From Spirochaeta sp. (lineage in GTDB: Bacteria > Spirochaetota > Spirochaetia > DSM-2461), in assembly GCA_030592625.1 (NCBI GenBank), contig JAUVIY010000116.1, positions 1 to 7,661 on the forward strand: DNA of 7,661 bases, in the 5' to 3' direction. The position numbers were made by a program, and so were the translations under genes. Numbering within the stretch: position 1 is the stretch's first letter; each line of letters starts with the position of its first letter. Positions 1-6,397 of this stretch are shown in pieces. The notes beneath the pieces are model-generated. The model saw nothing but the letters and a program-made list of their open reading frames with translations, made no database searches and was not told the DNA's origin.

Positions 1-111
1 TTCAATTCAAATCGCTATGAGAGATTCAAGCAATCTTATCCACAGATTCCATTAAAACTGGTGGTTCCAGATGATGCGGAAGAACTGGACATACTTGATT
101 TTTGCACATAA
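1..111 (+). CDS. C-terminal end of an unidentified protein (partial, cut by window start)
   Basis: An open frame enters from the left edge and ends at TAA 109-111, giving 36 residues that begin FNSNRYERFK and end LDILDFCT. The composition (charged, with a hydrophobic LKLVVPDDAEELDIL stretch) is protein-like and there is no internal stop. I do not recognise the family, and 36 codons could be open by chance. No intrinsic terminator follows before the glnN control region. If it is real, the gene runs in the same direction as glnN, but the sigma-54 promoter in between suggests they are transcribed separately. Confidence 0.4.
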   Translation, partial: FNSNRYERFKQSYPQIPLKLVVPDDAEELDILDFCT

Positions 112-161
112 CATCAGCTGATCCAAAGCCGCCGACTAGTAACCTGCATTCAGTGCCAATT

Positions 162-177
162 CCTACATTCTCGTAGG
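162..177. promoter_or_regulatory. Upstream dyad 1, candidate enhancer-binding-protein site for glnN
   Basis: CCTAC, six bases, then GTAGG form a perfect 5-bp inverted repeat. The same layout recurs at 193-208. The centre (169.5) lies about 116 bp upstream of the predicted sigma-54 start point, a usual place for activator sites of sigma-54 promoters. The sequence does not match the enterobacterial NtrC site, so the activator is unknown. The function is inferred from symmetry, duplication and position. Confidence 0.6.
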
Positions 178-192
178 CAACCACTCCCGTTT

Positions 193-208
193 CCTACAAA
201 TTTGTAGC
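193..208. promoter_or_regulatory. Upstream dyad 2, candidate enhancer-binding-protein site for glnN
   Basis: CCTAC, six bases, then GTAGC repeat the layout of the site at 162-177. The core CTACAAATTTGTAG (194-207) is a perfect 14-bp palindrome. The centre (200.5) is 31 bp from that of the first dyad, about three helical turns, so two dimers would bind on the same DNA face. It lies about 85 bp upstream of the predicted start point. The arrangement fits cooperative binding by a sigma-54 activator. Confidence 0.6.
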
Positions 209-258
209 TTTTCTCATCCGGAGGTCATCCAAACCTGACTCAAACTCCACCGGCTGAC

Positions 259-273
259 TGGCACGGTTTTTGC
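259..273 (+). promoter_or_regulatory. Sigma-54 (RpoN) -24/-12 promoter of glnN
   Basis: TGGCAC (259-264), five bases, then TTGC (270-273) match the sigma-54 consensus exactly. The invariant GG (260-261) and GC (272-273) are separated by the required 10 bases. Taking C273 as -12 puts +1 at about base 285, inside or just before the coding sequence. Sigma-54 control of glutamine synthetase is well established in other bacteria. The unusual point is how close the promoter sits to the start codon. Confidence 0.85.
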
Positions 274-280
274 GAAATAA

Positions 281-2410
281 ATGGATATGAGTGAGATAGA
301 TTACACCTCCGTAACCGTTGACGATATCTACGGAAGCAACAGTTTCAACGACAAATCCATGAGAGAATGGCTCCCGAAGAGCATTTACAAAGAAGTGAAG
401 GCTGTCCAGGTCGGTGAGAAAGACCTCACCCTGGAAGTTGCCGAAGTCGTAGCCAGCGCGATGAAAGACTGGGCCACCCAGAAGGGTGCCACCCACTATA
501 CACACTGGTTCCAGCCCCTCACCGGATCCACCGCCGAGAAGCACGATTCCTTCATTTCGCCCCAGGGCGACGGCACCGTCATCATGGAATTCAGCGGCAA
601 GGAGCTCATCCAGGGGGAACCTGATGCGTCTTCCTTCCCCTCCGGCGGCCTTCGGGCCACCTTCGAGGCCCGGGGCTATACCGCCTGGGACACAACCAGT
701 CCCGCCTTCATCAAGGAACAGGGCGGCGACCTGACTCTCTGCATCCCCACAGCATTCGTGTCCTACACCGGCGAGGCCCTGGACAAGAAGGTTCCTCTGC
801 TCCGCTCCGCCGAAGCCTTAAGCAGGCAGGCCATGCGGGTCCTCAAGGTCCTGGGCAATACAACAACTGAACGCATCGTTACCACTGCCGGGCCCGAACA
901 GGAATACTTCCTCATCAACAAGGACTATTACGACGAACGACCCGACCTTCAGCTCACCGGCCGCACCGTGTTCGGCTGCCTCCCGGCCAAGGGTCAGGAG
1001 ATGGACGACCATTACTTCGGTGCCATCAAGGAACCTGTGGCCGCCTTCATGAAGGAACTCAACTTCGAACTCTGGAAACTCGGCATCTCCGCTAAAACCC
1101 AGCATAACGAAGTGGCTCCCCACCAGTTCGAACTCGCACCTATATATGCACCGGTTTCGGTAGCCGTGGATTCAAATCAATTGGTAATGGAGACTATGAA
1201 GAAAGTCGCCACCCGTCACGGTCTGGAGGCCCTGCTCCACGAGAAACCCTTCGCCGGAGTAAACGGATCGGGAAAGCACAACAACTGGTCAATAGCAACC
1301 GATGACGGCCAGAACCTTCTGGAACCCGGGGATGATCCCCGGAGCAATGCCCGGTTCCTGCTCTTCCTCTCGGCTACCATCAAAGCAGTCGATGTCTATG
1401 CGCCCATACTCCGGGCTTCAGCCTCCAACTCCGGCAACGACCATCGCCTGGGCGCCAACGAGGCTCCACCGGCTATCGTCTCCATCTTCCTGGGAGATCA
1501 GCTCACCGAAATCATGGAAGCCATCGCCGCCGGTAAACCCGTCCCGAGCCGAGCAGGAGATAATATGGAAATAGGTGTCTCCACCCTGCCCAAGCTCCCG
1601 ATGGACATGACCGACCGAAACCGGACCAGTCCCTTCGCCTTCACCGGCAACAAGTTCGAATTCCGGATGGTGGCATCCAGCCAGTCCATCGCCGGTCCCA
1701 ACGTTGTGCTCAACACCACCGTGGCCGAGGTTCTCGACGGCTTCGCCGAGCGCCTGGAGAAGGCTTCCGACGTGAATGCCGAGATACGGAAAATAACCCG
1801 GGAAACTTACCGGACCCACGGCAAGGTTGTTTTCAACGGCAACGGTTATACCGACGAATGGGTCGCTGAAGCCAATAGGCGGGGTCTGCCCAACATCCCC
1901 GCCACCGTCTACGCCCTACCCGAATACGTGAAAGACGAATGTGTTTCCATTTTCGAGAAGCACAAGGTTCTCAGTAAGACCGAACTCGAGAGCCGGGTGA
2001 GTATCTACATGGAACAGTATGCCATGCAGATTAACGTCGAGGCCGGCGTTATGATCGATATGGCCGACAAACTCATCTTCCCCGCAGGCAGCGAGTATGC
2101 CGCATCCCTGGCCGAGAGCATCAACAGCCTCAAAGCCGCCGGGGTGAAGACTTCCCCTGTCGCCCAGCTCGAAGTTCTGGAAGAAATTGTCATTGCCCTG
2201 AACTGCCTCAAAGCCGAGAGCAATAAGCTCAAAGAACTGTTGGAAACCGTGAATGCCATCGAAGAGGAACAGGCCCGCGCCGTGGCCTTCAAGGAGAAGA
2301 TAGTCTCCCGGATGGCCGTCCTGCGCACCTGCGGTGACAACCTTGAACCCTTACTCAGCCGGGAGTACTGGCCCATGCCCACCTACGAGGACATGCTGTT
2401 CCGGATGTAG
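281..2410 (+). CDS. glnN: Glutamine synthetase type III (GSIII, GlnN)
   Basis: This cytosolic enzyme makes glutamine from glutamate, ammonia and ATP. The 709-residue length suits GSIII, which is far longer than GSI or GSII. Motifs seen include a GSIII-type N-terminus ([15 protein letters not shown], 11-25), [10 protein letters not shown] with metal-type glutamates (204-213), [11 protein letters not shown] (277-287), the [10 protein letters not shown] signature (328-337), [14 protein letters not shown] (388-401) and [17 protein letters not shown] (446-462). A C-terminal helical extension covers roughly 560-709. An in-frame TAA at 278-280 rules out an upstream start. ATG 281 or ATG 287 (third codon) are the candidates. 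No Shine-Dalgarno precedes either, and the sigma-54 start point near 285 favours ATG 287 on an almost leaderless mRNA. The gene stands alone, with no glnB/amtB beside it, and ends at a strong terminator. Regulation is probably by nitrogen status through RpoN. Confidence 0.97.
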   Translation: MDMSEIDYTSVTVDDIYGSNSFNDKSMREWLPKSIYKEVKAVQVGEKDLTLEVAEVVASAMKDWATQKGATHYTHWFQPLTGSTAEKHDSFISPQGDGTVIMEFSGKELIQGEPDASSFPSGGLRATFEARGYTAWDTTSPAFIKEQGGDLTLCIPTAFVSYTGEALDKKVPLLRSAEALSRQAMRVLKVLGNTTTERIVTTAGPEQEYFLINKDYYDERPDLQLTGRTVFGCLPAKGQEMDDHYFGAIKEPVAAFMKELNFELWKLGISAKTQHNEVAPHQFELAPIYAPVSVAVDSNQLVMETMKKVATRHGLEALLHEKPFAGVNGSGKHNNWSIATDDGQNLLEPGDDPRSNARFLLFLSATIKAVDVYAPILRASASNSGNDHRLGANEAPPAIVSIFLGDQLTEIMEAIAAGKPVPSRAGDNMEIGVSTLPKLPMDMTDRNRTSPFAFTGNKFEFRMVASSQSIAGPNVVLNTTVAEVLDGFAERLEKASDVNAEIRKITRETYRTHGKVVFNGNGYTDEWVAEANRRGLPNIPATVYALPEYVKDECVSIFEKHKVLSKTELESRVSIYMEQYAMQINVEAGVMIDMADKLIFPAGSEYAASLAESINSLKAAGVKTSPVAQLEVLEEIVIALNCLKAESNKLKELLETVNAIEEEQARAVAFKEKIVSRMAVLRTCGDNLEPLLSREYWPMPTYEDMLFRM

Positions 2411-2452
2411 TGGTTTGTCGGCTGCTTGAGTTGTTAATAAACGCTTATTAGG

Positions 2453-2472
2453 CCGTCCTTCGGGGCGGTTTT
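2453..2472 (+). terminator. Rho-independent terminator of glnN
   Basis: A six-pair stem (CCGTCC with GGGCGG, one G-U pair) is closed by a UUCG tetraloop and followed by TTTT. It lies 42 bases past the glnN stop. An AT-only inverted repeat (TAATAA, ACGC, TTATTA; 2435-2450) precedes it. On the opposite strand no T-run follows the stem, so it probably does not serve the convergent vapC. Confidence 0.8.
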
Positions 2473-2502
2473 ATGTGACCTCTGGCGTGGGCTGGATTGA
2501 TT

Positions 2503-2928
2503 CTACTCTGGAAACGGGTTGATTTCGTTCAGATTCATGGCGAGTTCGCCATCACCAAGCAGCCTGCAGGCCTTGGTATCGAAGGTAAGCCAGATCCCGT
2601 CCAATTCCTCGGCCAGGGCGACATAGCAGGCATCGTAACCGGTCAGTCCCATAGCTATAAACCGGGCGGCCCTGCCGAAAATGTGGTCGGTCATCGGGTA
2701 ACGCAGGATTCCTGATCGGAGTATCCAATTGACTTCATTCGTATAGATGGAATGAGCATCCGGGACAACCCGATACAAGGCGTTCAGGACTTCATAAGCA
2801 AAGAGTTCAGGGATGGCGAATCGTTCCGGACTATCGATGAATGCCGACAGTACTGCGTCGGCATGGGGATGAGTGAACTCTGTTGCATACCATCGTACTG
2901 CCGTTGACGCATCGATGACGTATCTCAA
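2503..2928 (-). CDS. vapC: PIN-domain ribonuclease toxin, VapC family
   Basis: The product (141 aa) is a probable Mg-dependent endoribonuclease toxin. It has the four acidic PIN-domain residues in the expected order: D6 in the opening YVIDAS strand, E46 in the AYEVLNAL helix, D99 in GYDACYVALA and D117 in LTFDTKA. The length is typical of VapC. It starts at TTG (2926-2928), which overlaps the antitoxin TGA stop by four bases (TTGA), and a GAGAGGG ribosome site lies about 9 bases upstream. This coupling is usual for toxin-antitoxin pairs. It is convergent with glnN and has no clear terminator of its own. VapC toxins cut tRNA or rRNA, but this one's target cannot be told from sequence. Confidence 0.92.
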   Translation of the reverse strand: MRYVIDASTAVRWYATEFTHPHADAVLSAFIDSPERFAIPELFAYEVLNALYRVVPDAHSIYTNEVNWILRSGILRYPMTDHIFGRAARFIAMGLTGYDACYVALAEELDGIWLTFDTKACRLLGDGELAMNLNEINPFPE

Positions 2929-3197
2929 TCCGGATACCCTCTCATCCGCCGTATGATGGCTTCGGGAGATTCGTCGGTAATAACCGACTGGCGTCGGGAT
3001 ACGATGCGCTGAAAAACCCTTCGCTTCTCTTCCTCGGCCCGCTTATCGACGAACCTGGTCTCGAAATCCTCGATGCTGATCAGCACCGCACGCAGCTCCC
3101 GGCCCTTGCTTACAAGTATGGGTTCACCGGTCTCTTCCAGGGTCTTGAGAACCTCTCCGAATTTATTCCGGATGGTGAGGGCATTCACGGTAGTCAT
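2925..3197 (-). CDS. Phd/YefM-family antitoxin paired with VapC
   Basis: The product (90 aa from ATG 3195-3197) is the first gene of the toxin-antitoxin operon. The N-terminal MTTVNALTIRNKFGEVL, with a following ILVSKGRELRAVLIS strand region, is the Phd/YefM DNA-binding fold. The charged C-terminal half (about 45-90) is the expected flexible toxin-neutralising part. A longer reading from GTG 3215 would add six residues, but that start lies inside the palindromic operator (3200-3220), and the family normally begins near this MxxVN segment, so I prefer ATG 3197. No Shine-Dalgarno precedes it. The gene is expected to bind the operator, repress its own operon and neutralise VapC. Confidence 0.88.
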   Translation of the reverse strand: MTTVNALTIRNKFGEVLKTLEETGEPILVSKGRELRAVLISIEDFETRFVDKRAEEEKRRVFQRIVSRRQSVITDESPEAIIRRMRGYPD

Positions 3198-3199
3198 GT

Positions 3200-3220
3200 G
3201 TTTAGTGTCAGACACTAAAC
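3200..3220. promoter_or_regulatory. Palindromic operator of the toxin-antitoxin operon
   Basis: Arms GTTTAGTGTC (3200-3209) and GACACTAAAC (3211-3220) are a perfect 10-bp inverted repeat around a single A. The site sits 2 bases from the antitoxin ATG and covers the predicted -10 region of its promoter. Phd/YefM antitoxins repress their operon by binding such palindromes, so this is very likely the autoregulatory operator. Confidence 0.8.
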
Positions 3221-3232
3221 TCTACACGTCAA
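3204..3232 (-). promoter_or_regulatory. Candidate sigma-70-type promoter of the toxin-antitoxin operon
   Basis: On the minus strand TTGACG (3227-3232) is a 5/6 match to the -35 consensus. With 17-bp spacing the -10 hexamer is GACACT (3204-3209), a weak 3/6 match lying inside the palindrome. The -10 would end six bases before the ATG, so the transcript would have almost no leader. The weak -10 makes the exact placement uncertain. Confidence 0.45.
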
Positions 3233-3342
3233 GTGTATATGAATATCTACACAAGGTTCGGGTCATTCTGCTGCTGCTCTGCAGATGTCTCATGCGGTAT
3301 TAATAATCCTTTACAGGTGAATTCATCCAATTCAAAAAAATT

Positions 3343-3371
3343 TTGAGTCATTAAGTGTCATGAGTTAGAAT
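3343..3371 (+). promoter_or_regulatory. Sigma-70-type promoter of the cyclase gene
   Basis: TTGAGT (3343-3348, 4/6) and TAGAAT (3366-3371, 5/6) are separated by an ideal 17 bp. An A/T tract (3334-3344) lies against the -35 and could act as an UP element or a bend. The expected start point, around 3377-3379, is only 2 to 4 bases before the ATG at 3381. The spacer holds TTAAGTGTCA (3351-3360), 9/10 identical to one half of the toxin-antitoxin palindrome read as TTTAGTGTCA. Confidence 0.65.
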
Positions 3372-3380
3372 GACCTTGGT

Positions 3381-4883
3381 ATGAACGATATCAAGAATTT
3401 TGCCGAGAGAACCACCTCATACGAACTGTTCACACATGTCTATTGGCGAATCGTTACCAGACGCCTCGTATCCTTCAGCGATTTGCTGGACTACATGGCC
3501 GGGGTACCCGAGAGCCCGAAAAAGGAATTCGCCCTCAAGGGCGCTTTTCGGCTGATAAGGGAAATCCACTGGGGGTTTTTTCGAGACCTGGATCCGAAAG
3601 CCTACCCGGTGCTCTGGGGTCAACTGACCCGCCCTCATCCCACCTACCCTTTCGCCGGTGAACTGAAACGCATCATGACCATCACCGACATCTATTGCGC
3701 CTTCGTGGACATCCACGACTATACGGTATTCTGCCAGAAAGCCGGACGAAACTCCTCAATGCTCCGTCTACTGGACATCTGCATCGAGAACGATGTGAGA
3801 CAGATCTGCCGGAACAACCATGTGGTCAGCAACCGGGCCCGGGGGGACGAGATCATCATGATCAGTACTTCCGCCTACGACATCACAAACGCAGTGGTGA
3901 TGATCGCCGACTATCTCGGCGACAGGAAACTCACCAGGGACACGGAGATCGTAAAAAGGCGTAGAGGCGAAGCCACAAAGCTGCCGGAGATGACCATCTC
4001 CGCCGGCATCGCGGGTGGCAAGAAGTACACATCCCTTGTTATCACCTCCGCCGGGGACCTGTCCGGGACCGTTGTGAATACTGCAGCAAGGCTTCAATCC
4101 CGGGCTAATGTCATTTCTTCCGATACCAGCCGCATCCTGATGACTCAGAACGTTAAGATTAAATACGAGAAGGAGGCCAAACAGCGTTTCGCTCCGATGT
4201 TCAACGAAAGCGAATTGGCCTTCCTGGACCTGGGGCCGGTAAGCTTCAAGGGTGTTGAGCTCAGGCTTACCGAAGTCATCATCGGCCCCGGTGAAATGTA
4301 CCGCCTGGGCTACCAGGATCACCTGAACACACTCCTCGACGCATTGAAGAACGAGCACTGGTCGGATAAAGTATTTTCGTCCATGGCAGACCTGATACTC
4401 CAGGCTTTTAAAGTGATGCCGGAATTCGAAACATATCTACCGGTAGACGACGAAGGTCTCCTCACCCTGAGTAATGCCACAATGCTCAACCTCACCTATT
4501 CAGCCCGGGACCGATTCAACATCGACAGTGATTATGCCTCGGCGATTTCCAAACTGGCCCGGATCGCCGATTGTATGGGTCGGATTCCCGGCATGGATCA
4601 CTTCCTCCTGCTTTACACCCAGGGGGTAGTTTCACAATACGCCCTACTCCTGGAGACTTTCGACAGACACATCGAGAATTTTACCGAAAAGAATCGGAGC
4701 AGTTTGTTCAGTCGAAATGAACATCGTAAGTTCAAAGACGCCAGGGTTGCTTCATCGATGTACGATATGATGAAAAGTACTCTCGTCGATCGAATTGACG
4801 CCGAAAAAAAGAAGTTGTTATGGCGGCGCCTGGTGAAGGGCATCAAACCCTCTATGGATAGGATCCTTTACCTCGGAAAGTGA
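3381..4883 (+). CDS. Class III nucleotide cyclase (probable adenylate cyclase) with unassigned flanking regions
   Basis: The product (500 aa) is probably a cytosolic enzyme making cAMP from ATP. The catalytic domain spans about 103-300. Seen by comparison with the class III family: metal aspartates D110 (FVDIHDYT) and D156 (RARGDE), an adenine-type aspartate D226 in DLSG, and transition-state N233 and R237 in VNTAARL. The domain ends with the usual LGPVSFKG turn (284-291). The base-recognition lysine expected four residues before D156 is R152, a conservative change. The N-terminal 100 residues and C-terminal 200 are soluble, mostly helical by appearance, and match no domain I recognise. There is no signal peptide or membrane segment. 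Promoter spacing suggests a near-leaderless mRNA, and no Shine-Dalgarno is present. Activity is likely but unproven given the K-to-R change. The gene is divergent from the toxin-antitoxin pair. Confidence 0.82.
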   Translation: MNDIKNFAERTTSYELFTHVYWRIVTRRLVSFSDLLDYMAGVPESPKKEFALKGAFRLIREIHWGFFRDLDPKAYPVLWGQLTRPHPTYPFAGELKRIMTITDIYCAFVDIHDYTVFCQKAGRNSSMLRLLDICIENDVRQICRNNHVVSNRARGDEIIMISTSAYDITNAVVMIADYLGDRKLTRDTEIVKRRRGEATKLPEMTISAGIAGGKKYTSLVITSAGDLSGTVVNTAARLQSRANVISSDTSRILMTQNVKIKYEKEAKQRFAPMFNESELAFLDLGPVSFKGVELRLTEVIIGPGEMYRLGYQDHLNTLLDALKNEHWSDKVFSSMADLILQAFKVMPEFETYLPVDDEGLLTLSNATMLNLTYSARDRFNIDSDYASAISKLARIADCMGRIPGMDHFLLLYTQGVVSQYALLLETFDRHIENFTEKNRSSLFSRNEHRKFKDARVASSMYDMMKSTLVDRIDAEKKKLLWRRLVKGIKPSMDRILYLGK

Positions 4884-4933
4884 CAATCGGATTCGAAATC
4901 CATGATACCGGCGAGCAAGGGACTCGATGTTAT

Positions 4934-5776
4934 TCAACCCTTATCACTGGATCTACGCTTCAGCACCACAATCAGGACTGCGACTATAAGCAGGACAACG
5001 ATGAGAATCCACCAGGGAAACGGTGGCGGGATTACAGTGGTGGTCTTGAATCCCCTGTACGTGACAGGTGCCTGTGAGAAGTTGTAGAAACCGAACTTGC
5101 CGGCTTCGTACGTCCTGTCACGAAAGGTCTTATCGAAAACAGTCGTCTCATCGTCACGAATCGATACCGAGAAGGCACCGGGCTTGAAATTCAGTTCGAA
5201 ATGATACTCTTTGTCGAATTCCCACCCGGCTGTCGGTTCGTGATGAATCAACGTCACTCTTCCGTCAACTCCTTCAGTTGCCCAGAGATCGTGTCCGTCA
5301 AACGGCACACCTGCCGGCAGAACGCCACTACCCGGACCATCATACGGCATATTGACCACTTTCAAGCAGATGCCCTGCTTCGCCAGTCCGACATCGCCGT
5401 CGTCCTGTGTCTCTTTCTTCCAGTCCAGAAGATAGAAGTGGCCGGGGTCTTGATAGCCGAACACAAAACCGACGAAGTCATCGTCCGCATTACCTGTCAT
5501 TTCCCAGGTCCCGGTCACAGTCAAACCAGCAACATCAACATCACTGACAAGAATAGATGGGTCGCCATTAACCTTTTGCACAGCCCACTGGTTGTCGTGT
5601 TCAAGAACCCATTTGGCATCGGGCTGCCCGTTGGCGGGATGATTATAAACGACTTGGGTCCAACTGCTCAGATCCATCCAGGTTTCAAGTACAGTTTCTT
5701 GTCCACAGCCTGATATAAAGAGTAAAACTCCCATCACAAACAACACGCATGCTAAAATCTGAATTCTTGTTTTCAT
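4934..5776 (-). CDS. Lipoprotein with thrombospondin C-terminal-like domain and C-terminal membrane anchor
   Basis: The product (280 aa) is a surface or periplasmic protein of unknown ligand. The N-terminus has a basic start (MKTR), a hydrophobic core and a lipobox ISGC with lipidated Cys at 24. Residues about 35-243 resemble the thrombospondin C-terminal (TSP-C, lectin-like) fold: W64-AVQ, DDDFVGFVFGYQ (98-109), FYLLDWK (114-120) and FGFYNFSQAPVTYRGF (228-243). The acidic DDD is the calcium-type feature of that family. After a proline linker (IPPPFPWW, 249-256) comes one membrane segment (257-272) and a basic tail, KRRSSDKG. The protein therefore seems anchored at both ends, which is odd. 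The start ATG has no Shine-Dalgarno, and a promoter lies 7 bases upstream. Adhesion or glycan binding is inference only. It is convergent with the cyclase gene and monocistronic in the window. Confidence 0.85.
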   Translation of the reverse strand: MKTRIQILACVLFVMGVLLFISGCGQETVLETWMDLSSWTQVVYNHPANGQPDAKWVLEHDNQWAVQKVNGDPSILVSDVDVAGLTVTGTWEMTGNADDDFVGFVFGYQDPGHFYLLDWKKETQDDGDVGLAKQGICLKVVNMPYDGPGSGVLPAGVPFDGHDLWATEGVDGRVTLIHHEPTAGWEFDKEYHFELNFKPGAFSVSIRDDETTVFDKTFRDRTYEAGKFGFYNFSQAPVTYRGFKTTTVIPPPFPWWILIVVLLIVAVLIVVLKRRSSDKG

Positions 5777-5783
5777 GATTTAA

Positions 5784-5812
5784 ATGGTAGTGAGAGTTAT
5801 CCGGCAGCACAA
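5784..5812 (-). promoter_or_regulatory. Candidate promoter of the lipoprotein gene
   Basis: On the minus strand TTGTGC (5807-5812) and TACCAT (5784-5789) are separated by 17 bp, with 4/6 matches each. The -10 ends seven bases before the ATG at 5776, so transcription should begin at or beside the start codon. Matches are modest, but the spacing is ideal and the ATG has no ribosome site. Confidence 0.45.
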
Positions 5813-5834
5813 GGTCCGGCAGCTTTGGCAGCAC
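5801..5834. repeat. Short GGCAGC iterations in the lipoprotein/permease intergenic region
   Basis: CCGGCAGC occurs at 5801-5808 and again at 5816-5823, 15 bp apart, and GGCAGCAC occurs at 5803-5810 and 5827-5834. Three GGCAGC units within 30 bp overlap the lipoprotein -35 region. They may be a regulator site or the GC-rich edge of the host DNA next to the AT-rich permease block. Confidence 0.4.
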
Positions 5835-5845
5835 CCTAAGTTCAA

Positions 5846-5874
5846 TTGATTAACAGTTGTAGTATATATAGGAT
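5846..5874 (+). promoter_or_regulatory. Candidate promoter of the permease operon
   Basis: TTGATT (5846-5851) and TAGGAT (5869-5874) have 17-bp spacing and 4/6 matches each. The same stretch holds TATATATA (5863-5870), which also resembles an archaeal TATA box about 40 bases before the GTG start. Either reading places the transcript start just ahead of the AGGAGG site. Which is functional cannot be decided here. Confidence 0.4.
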
Positions 5875-5908
5875 AAATGCAATAATCATTTTTTCTCAGG
5901 AGGAATAT

Positions 5909-6397
5909 GTGCAAATAAATATTACAGTAATTGTCATAAACGCGATCGCAATTCTGGGAATCGGTTTTTCATATTATAAGGACAGGGAAAAAACAAAAAA
6001 GGCATTAAAAATTGCTTTCAAAGGTTCATTGAATATGGCACCTGCGATTGGAATCATTCTTGTTCTGGTAGGGCTGCTTATGGGATTTTTCAGACCTGAA
6101 TTCATATCGAGACTTTTAGGAAATCAAACCGGTATCGTCGGAATTGCTCTGGCGTCCGTTGCCGGGGCTATTCTTATGATTCCATCTCTAATCGCTTTTC
6201 CACTTACAGCTTCCCTTGTTGAATCAGGAGCTTCGATTTCTGTAGCAGCAGCATTTATAACAACCCTGACGATGATCGGCTTCGCAACCCTTCCTATTGA
6301 AATAAAGGAACTGGGTAAAAAACTGACTTTCCTCAGAAATGGTATCAGCTTTGTCATCGCTGTCGGGATTGCCCTTATTATGGGGGCTCTCCTATGA
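5909..6397 (+). CDS. Small membrane protein, half-size permease-like subunit 1
   Basis: The product (162 aa) is an integral membrane protein with about five hydrophobic segments (near 4-20, 43-60, 75-100, 109-128, 143-161). I chose GTG 5909 because AGGAGG (5898-5903) lies five bases upstream. An in-frame TTG at 5846 gives a longer reading with no ribosome site. The segment IPSLIAFPLTASLVESGAS (91-109) resembles the core of the predicted permease family that includes ArsP (PF03773), but the protein is half the usual size and has no cysteines, so an arsenic role is not supported. The next gene carries a related IAFPL core, implying the two form one transporter. The stop overlaps that gene by four bases. 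AT-rich third positions set it apart from glnN and the cyclase, suggesting horizontal gain. The substrate is unknown. Confidence 0.75.
   Translation: MQINITVIVINAIAILGIGFSYYKDREKTKKALKIAFKGSLNMAPAIGIILVLVGLLMGFFRPEFISRLLGNQTGIVGIALASVAGAILMIPSLIAFPLTASLVESGASISVAAAFITTLTMIGFATLPIEIKELGKKLTFLRNGISFVIAVGIALIMGALL

Larger units (their letters stand above)
112..258. other. Non-coding glnN control region
   Basis: The stretch contains the two dyads listed separately, plus a perfect 10-bp palindrome ATCAGCTGAT (113-122) of unknown role. A GGAGG at 220-224 has no start codon behind it. An imperfect half copy, CCTGCATTC (143-151), resembles CCTACATTC of dyad 1. No ORF here looks real. Confidence 0.5.

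Noticed and set aside
220..224. GGAGG as the ribosome site of glnN
   Set aside because: It is 57 bases before the first possible start, lies upstream of the sigma-54 promoter, and an in-frame TAA at 278-280 blocks any start near it.
194..544. Minus-strand ORF of 116 codons across the glnN promoter and 5' end
   Set aside because: It is antisense to the firmly identified glnN and its upstream dyads, has no recognisable domain, and fits a frame shadow.
1418..1819. Minus-strand ORF of 133 codons inside glnN
   Set aside because: It is antisense to conserved GSIII motifs and shows no domain.
3332..3346. TCAAAA-AAA-TTTTGA hairpin as a terminator
   Set aside because: No gene ends upstream of it in either direction. 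It fits better as an A/T tract beside the cyclase -35 element.
3768..4358. Minus-strand ORF of 196 codons inside the cyclase gene
   Set aside because: It lies wholly antisense to the catalytic domain, with low-complexity His/Asp-rich sequence and no family match, as expected of a shadow in GC-rich DNA.
4889..4901. Inverted repeat GGATT-CGA-AATCC as a terminator between the cyclase and lipoprotein genes
   Set aside because: The stem is only five pairs with a three-base loop and no T-run on either strand, so it cannot be called a terminator.
5201..5713. Plus-strand ORF of 170 codons opposite the lipoprotein gene
   Set aside because: The minus-strand frame has a lipobox, TSP-C motifs and a membrane anchor. 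The plus frame has none of these and no convincing ribosome site.
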